Shown here in pieces: positions 13,596 through 16,670 of a stretch of DNA of 16,670 bases. The notes under the pieces are model-generated. The model ran no database searches. It saw nothing but the letters and a program-made list of their open reading frames with translations, and was not told where the DNA came from. Position numbers and translations under genes: made by a program. This DNA comes from DAOVRL01 sp964459805 (lineage in GTDB: Bacteria; Planctomycetota; Phycisphaerae; Sedimentisphaerales; Anaerobacaceae). Positions within the stretch are counted from its first letter, which is position 1, and each line of letters starts with the position of its first letter. The stretch spans positions 1 to 16,670 of the forward strand of contig CAYWOD010000062.1 of the NCBI GenBank assembly GCA_964459805.1, in the 5' to 3' direction.

Positions 13596-14207
13596 ATGGA
13601 TCCTGGTTGGAAGAAATTTAGCGATGCTGAGCTTCTTGCCCGTTATGCTGCCGGCGACGAGGCTGCTTTTCGTGAAATCGTAAGCCGTTACAAGAACAGC
13701 CTTTACGCATTCTTAAGGCAGTTTCTCAACCGCCGGGACCTCGTAGAGGACGTCTTTCAGGAGACTTTCCTCCAGCTATTTACCAGTCGAGACAGCTTCG
13801 ATCACAGCCGACCCTTGCGCCCCTGGCTGTTCACCATTGCCGCCAATAAGGCAAAGGACGCTCTTCGCAAAGGGCAGCGCACGGCTGCTGTCCCGATAGG
13901 CACAATAGCGGACTCCGAGGAGCTGTCATTCGGCGACGTCCTCAACGCCATCACATCCGACAGCAGAATGCCCTTCGAGAATCTCGAAAGGACCGAGACC
14001 GCCTTGCGTGTTGAGCAAGTTGTAGCGAATATGCCGGAGAACCTCCGGGAAATCTTAGTTTTGGCCTATTTTAACAGATTTTCTTACAAACAAATGGCTG
14101 AGATTCTCAGTATACCCATAGGTACAGTGAAAAGCAGGCTGCATACAGCGGTTGGTCGTTTCGCAAAAGACTGGAAGGCATCAGACGGGGATAAGGAGGC
14201 CAAATGA
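13596..14207 (+). CDS. ECF-type RNA polymerase sigma factor (sigma-70 family)
   Basis: A second ECF sigma factor, 203 aa. Region 2 shows AAFREIVSRYKNSLYAFLRQ, then DLVEDVFQETFLQLF and RPWLFTIAANKAKDALRK; region 4 shows MPENLREILVLAYFNRFSYK and the helix-turn-helix QMAEILSIPIGTVKSRLH. The ATG at 13596 (MDPGWKKFSD) is preferred over a TTG at 13545 because a TATAAT box falls between them; GAGG at 13590-13593 is close to the start, so the ribosome binding site is not ideal. The stop overlaps the next start as ATGA, and a strong AAGGAGG inside its 3' end serves the next gene. It is distinct from the sigma factor at 7827: the helix-turn-helix and linker sequences differ throughout. Confidence 0.94.
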   Translation: MDPGWKKFSDAELLARYAAGDEAAFREIVSRYKNSLYAFLRQFLNRRDLVEDVFQETFLQLFTSRDSFDHSRPLRPWLFTIAANKAKDALRKGQRTAAVPIGTIADSEELSFGDVLNAITSDSRMPFENLERTETALRVEQVVANMPENLREILVLAYFNRFSYKQMAEILSIPIGTVKSRLHTAVGRFAKDWKASDGDKEAK

Positions 14208-15196
14208 GTTCACTTGGCAACGATCAAGAACAGCTATTATTCGATTATTTTTTAGGTTTGACATCTGAAAGTGAATCCGCCCAAGCACAGGCATTAGTCT
14301 CCTCCAACGAAGAAGCCGCTGAAATCCACAGAAGCCTCCAGGCAGTCCTTGCCCCCCTTGATAGTTTGGAGGTCGAGCCTTGTCCGGATGACCTGGCCGA
14401 ACGCACGATTTCGCGGCTAACCAATCTTGCGAATTCGGGCCGCCACGGGCTTGAGGAGTTGCTCACCGGCGAACAGAGCCGGCCGGTCACAATCAAGGTC
14501 GGTCTCTGGCGCAACTTGGTGACGGCCGCAGCGGTAATCTTGCTTGTTGCGGGAGTTTTGCTGTCTTTGTCTAACAGACAGCGGCATAGGTACTGGAAGC
14601 AGCGCTGCCAGATGCAGTTAAGCAGCATCTTTCAAGGCCTGGGCAATTACCTTTCCGACCACGACGGAAAACCTCCGGCTGTTGTAGCTAAGCCGAATCA
14701 GCAGTGGAATACGCAGCGTTTGTATGTTTTGGTGAAGCGTGGTTACGTCAATGACCCAGCGGTATTTGTCTGTCCGGCCAGAAAGCAGGGCCAGGCCGCC
14801 CAGTTCGATATGTCAAGAGTTAGCGAGTACAGCGATTTTCCGAGCAGGCAGTGGATTAGCTATAGTCCCCGAAAACGGTACCCCGAGTCGTCAATGAAGC
14901 GTGGGCTAAGCCGGGGGCCGATACTGTCGGATAGGAACCCCATCTTTGACGATTGGCCCTTCAATAATCTCAAACGGCGGCTGGATGAGGCATTGCTGAG
15001 CGCAAACAGCAGTAACCACGGACGAAGGGGCCAGAATGTCCTTTTCCACGACGGCCGGGTCGAATTCATAACAATACGCCGCATTGGTGTTGCAAAGGAC
15101 GACATATTCGCGCTGCAGGAGATGTGCTGCGGCTCAGAAGTCGATGAGTGTGAATTACTGCCCGCCTGTGAGACCGACGTCTTTCTCGCTCCGTAG
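14204..15196 (+). CDS. putative membrane anti-sigma factor fused to a pseudopilin-like periplasmic domain
   Basis: Coupled to the sigma gene by an ATGA overlap, with AAGGAGG at 14193-14199, 4 nt upstream. The 330-aa protein has a cytoplasmic helical part (1-100; DQEQLLFDYFLGLTSESE resembles anti-sigma N-termini of this phylum, but there is no HxxxCxxC), a TM segment at about 104-123, and a large periplasmic part. The latter reads like a DUF1559-type pseudopilin: RCQMQLSSIFQGLGNYLSDH right after the membrane (134-153), DGKPP, FVCPARKQ (188-195), and NHGRRGQNVLFHDGRVEF (271-288), an H-X10-DG variant of the H-X9-DG motif. It has no prepilin peptidase site. The likely role is holding the sigma factor and sensing something outside through the pilin-like domain; this is inference. 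Confidence 0.85.
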   Translation: MSSLGNDQEQLLFDYFLGLTSESESAQAQALVSSNEEAAEIHRSLQAVLAPLDSLEVEPCPDDLAERTISRLTNLANSGRHGLEELLTGEQSRPVTIKVGLWRNLVTAAAVILLVAGVLLSLSNRQRHRYWKQRCQMQLSSIFQGLGNYLSDHDGKPPAVVAKPNQQWNTQRLYVLVKRGYVNDPAVFVCPARKQGQAAQFDMSRVSEYSDFPSRQWISYSPRKRYPESSMKRGLSRGPILSDRNPIFDDWPFNNLKRRLDEALLSANSSNHGRRGQNVLFHDGRVEFITIRRIGVAKDDIFALQEMCCGSEVDECELLPACETDVFLAP

Positions 15197-15440
15197 TTTT
15201 GTTCACGCCACGTGATCGGTTACCGGAGTTGATGGTAGATTGAGCCCTGCCCTGCTGTCCGGATACATTCTGCCGGGACAAAAAAGAGGGCTGAATAGAG
15301 CGAAATTGCAACGCCGGCGAAAATCCCGGATAAATCTCTTGCATAGGCATGTATCTGCAACTGCCTGCGAATACGGAAGTTATACACACGCCTGTCACAG
15401 CTCAAAAGGAGAAATTGACAACAATCGCAGAAAATTCTTC

Positions 15441-15470
15441 TTGCCGAGACACCGCCTGATTTGGTATAAA
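15441..15470 (+). promoter_or_regulatory. candidate promoter for the LamG gene
   Basis: TTGCCG at 15441-15446 and TATAAA at 15465-15470 are separated by 18 nt. A transcript starting near 15477 would have a leader of about 270 nt. A TTGACA at 15415-15420 is nearby but has no -10 box at the right distance. Confidence 0.4.
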
Positions 15471-15691
15471 TGGAGGAGGTGAAGCCCGTAGATTTTGGGT
15501 CTGGCCGGGTGAATTTTATGTGGCTTTGCTTGAATTCGCTCAGAACGTGAAGCTATTTGATAAGGTGCGAGGTTGTTGTGGTGGTTTGGCACTTCGAGAG
15601 GCGCGTTTTTACGTTTGAGTTTGCCGCTTATTGCGCGATTCTTTCGCAAGCAGCCCTGCGTGCCTGTCGAAAAACGATGAAAGGTGTTTTG

Positions 15692-15712
15692 GTGTGTGGC
15701 CAAGGCACGCAC
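15692..15712 (+). promoter_or_regulatory. leader hairpin before the LamG ribosome binding site
   Basis: GTGTGTGGC and GCACGCAC pair with one bulged G and one GU pair around the loop CAAG, giving an 8-bp stem. A T6 run starts 14 nt later and AAGGAGG follows at 15735-15741. The arrangement could be an attenuator, but the gap between stem and T-run is longer than usual for intrinsic terminators. Confidence 0.25.
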
Positions 15713-15748
15713 AGCCATTCTTAATCTTTTTTCGAAGGAGGATGTACT

Positions 15749-16670
15749 ATGTGTAGAAAATTGATTTATTTAATTTCTTTTGTTTTTGTGCTGAGTTTAG
15801 GAGGCAACGTCGCGAATGCGGATATTAGCGATGGTCTGTTGGTTTGGCATGACTTCGATGACCTTCTCGATGGCAGCGGCAATGGCCACGACGCCGTCCT
15901 CTCCGGAGAAGCGCATATTTCGGGCGGTCTTTTGTACCTCGACGGCACCGAGGACTACGCAGACATCGGCACCCCCGCTGGCTTCGGCCCTGTTAATCCG
16001 CTTGTTGATGCGCTGAGCGATTTCACAATCGCCGTTGCCTATGCCTGTACCAGCACCGCCGGAGGCGAAGGCCGCCCCATATTGGTTTCTGTTGGTCCTG
16101 CTGATGCTTCGGGAAGCGGTGACCTTTCCTTGTGCACGAATAGTGACGGACAGTTTATAGACCATTGGTGGCTAGCGGCATACGGTTCCGACCAGAGCGG
16201 TGTCGGATATGCCGACGGGACTGTTCATCTGGCCATAGTAACGTATGAGGAAGCCACCGATACTTACACCTTTTACCACCTTGATGGCGGTGCGGCAGTC
16301 TCTCACGGAACCGCGAGTGGTGCTGACTGGGCTGCTCAGTGGGATGAGACCTTGGACTACGGACTTCGCCTCGGTAGCCATTGTAATGCAACTATTCGGG
16401 CAGATGAGGGGCTAGGCTTCTTCCCCGACCTCGATGGCCAGATTGACATGTTCGCTATCTGGAACAGAGCCCTCGCCACGTCTGAGATGCCGGAAATAGC
16501 TGAATATAGTCCAGCACCTCCAGGAAAAGCCCGTAGTCCGAGCCCGGCCGATGAGGCAACAGATGTGTGCCCCAGCGTGGTCCTAAGCTGGACGCCCGGA
16601 ATGTATGCCGACAAACACGATGTATATTTCGGCACCGATTTTAACGATGTCAATGATGCCAACAGGGATA
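15749..16670 (+). CDS. secreted LamG-domain protein (partial, runs off the window)
   Basis: The ATG at 15749 has AAGGAGG 7 nt upstream (15735-15741). The frame is open to the right edge, giving 307 residues without a stop. A signal peptide (MCRKLIYLISFVFVLSLGGN, cleavage probably after VANA at 21-24) indicates export. Residues about 27-250 form a LamG/concanavalin A-like jelly roll: GLLVWHDFDD, DGSGNGHDAVLSG and LDGTEDYADIG at the start, then DGQIDMFAIWNRAL at 229-242 at the end, the closing pattern of the domain. A second module begins at about 263: PSPADEATDVCPSVVLSWTP and HDVYFGTDFNDVNDAN, a fibronectin-like unit often placed after LamG domains in Phycisphaerae surface proteins (from memory). 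Such proteins probably bind glycans; the C-terminal half, which would show an anchor or enzyme domain, is outside the window. Confidence 0.9.
   Translation, partial: MCRKLIYLISFVFVLSLGGNVANADISDGLLVWHDFDDLLDGSGNGHDAVLSGEAHISGGLLYLDGTEDYADIGTPAGFGPVNPLVDALSDFTIAVAYACTSTAGGEGRPILVSVGPADASGSGDLSLCTNSDGQFIDHWWLAAYGSDQSGVGYADGTVHLAIVTYEEATDTYTFYHLDGGAAVSHGTASGADWAAQWDETLDYGLRLGSHCNATIRADEGLGFFPDLDGQIDMFAIWNRALATSEMPEIAEYSPAPPGKARSPSPADEATDVCPSVVLSWTPGMYADKHDVYFGTDFNDVNDANRD

Larger units (their letters stand above)
15197..15748. other. long leader/intergenic region before the LamG gene
   Basis: No gene is supported in this 552-bp stretch. It holds a promoter-like pair at 15441-15470, a purine-rich GGAGGAGGTG at 15472-15481 with no usable start codon behind it, and a GU-containing hairpin at 15692-15712 followed by a T6 run shortly before the ribosome binding site. 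An 80-codon frame from a TTG at 15240 is basic and irregular and looks like chance. Confidence 0.5.

Noticed and set aside
15257..15281. TGTCCGG/CCGGGACA inverted repeat followed by an A-run as a terminator of the anti-sigma gene
   Set aside because: The stem is imperfect and the homopolymer run is of A on the coding strand; on the other strand the T-run would precede the stem, so it fits neither direction.
15240..15482. 80-codon frame before the LamG gene
   Set aside because: TTG start without a ribosome binding site, very basic and irregular composition, and it runs over the promoter-like pair at 15441-15470.

Overview
The window most likely comes from a planctomycete of the class Phycisphaerae (Sedimentisphaerales-like); this is inferred from gene content, not from a marker gene. 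The signs are two ECF sigma genes, each translationally coupled to a membrane anti-sigma gene, one of which ends in a pseudopilin-type domain with an H-Xn-DG motif; a secreted LamG protein followed by a 'DVYFGT..NDVNDA' type module; and RNase Y, YmdB and YebC of bacterial type. There is no rRNA, tRNA, CRISPR array or recognisable transposase. It reads as ordinary chromosome with several unusual domain architectures.

Layout. 1-402: intergenic, with a possible 3' gene remnant and a short dispersed-repeat-like motif. 403-2354 (+): two unrecognised membrane proteins. 2408-3367 (-): a GH130 mannoside phosphorylase/glycosidase, convergent with them. 3631-5766 (-): an MsbA-type ABC exporter with a large PDZ-like insertion between TM1 and TM2. 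5959-6591 (+): a glyoxalase-II-like metallo-beta-lactamase-fold hydrolase, divergent from the exporter; back-to-back promoters and a 15-nt operator-like palindrome lie between them. 6592-6909: intergenic with a twin-hairpin REP-like element. 6910-9040 (+): an overlapping three-gene module of exported protein, ECF sigma factor and zinc-type anti-sigma factor. 9073-11549 (-): rny-ymdB, the RNA-decay gene pair also seen in Bacillus. 11550-12518: a long divergent spacer rich in palindromes. 12519-13268 (+): yebC, without ruvC next to it. 13596-15196 (+): a second ECF sigma and a coupled anti-sigma/pseudopilin fusion. 15197-15748: a 550-bp leader. 15749 to the window end (+): a secreted LamG protein cut by the edge.

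How the parts work together. The two sigma/anti-sigma pairs are the regulatory core. Each couples an ECF sigma to a single-pass membrane partner: one uses an HxxxCxxC zinc motif, the other lacks it and carries a long periplasmic pseudopilin-like sensor. RNase Y and YmdB act on mRNA decay, and YebC on translation or transcription. The GH130 enzyme and the LamG protein suggest polysaccharide use, but no full utilisation locus is present. The features most worth follow-up are the PDZ-containing exporter, the anti-sigma/pseudopilin fusion, the unknown membrane pair at 403-2354 and the operator-like palindrome inside the promoter at 5905-5933.
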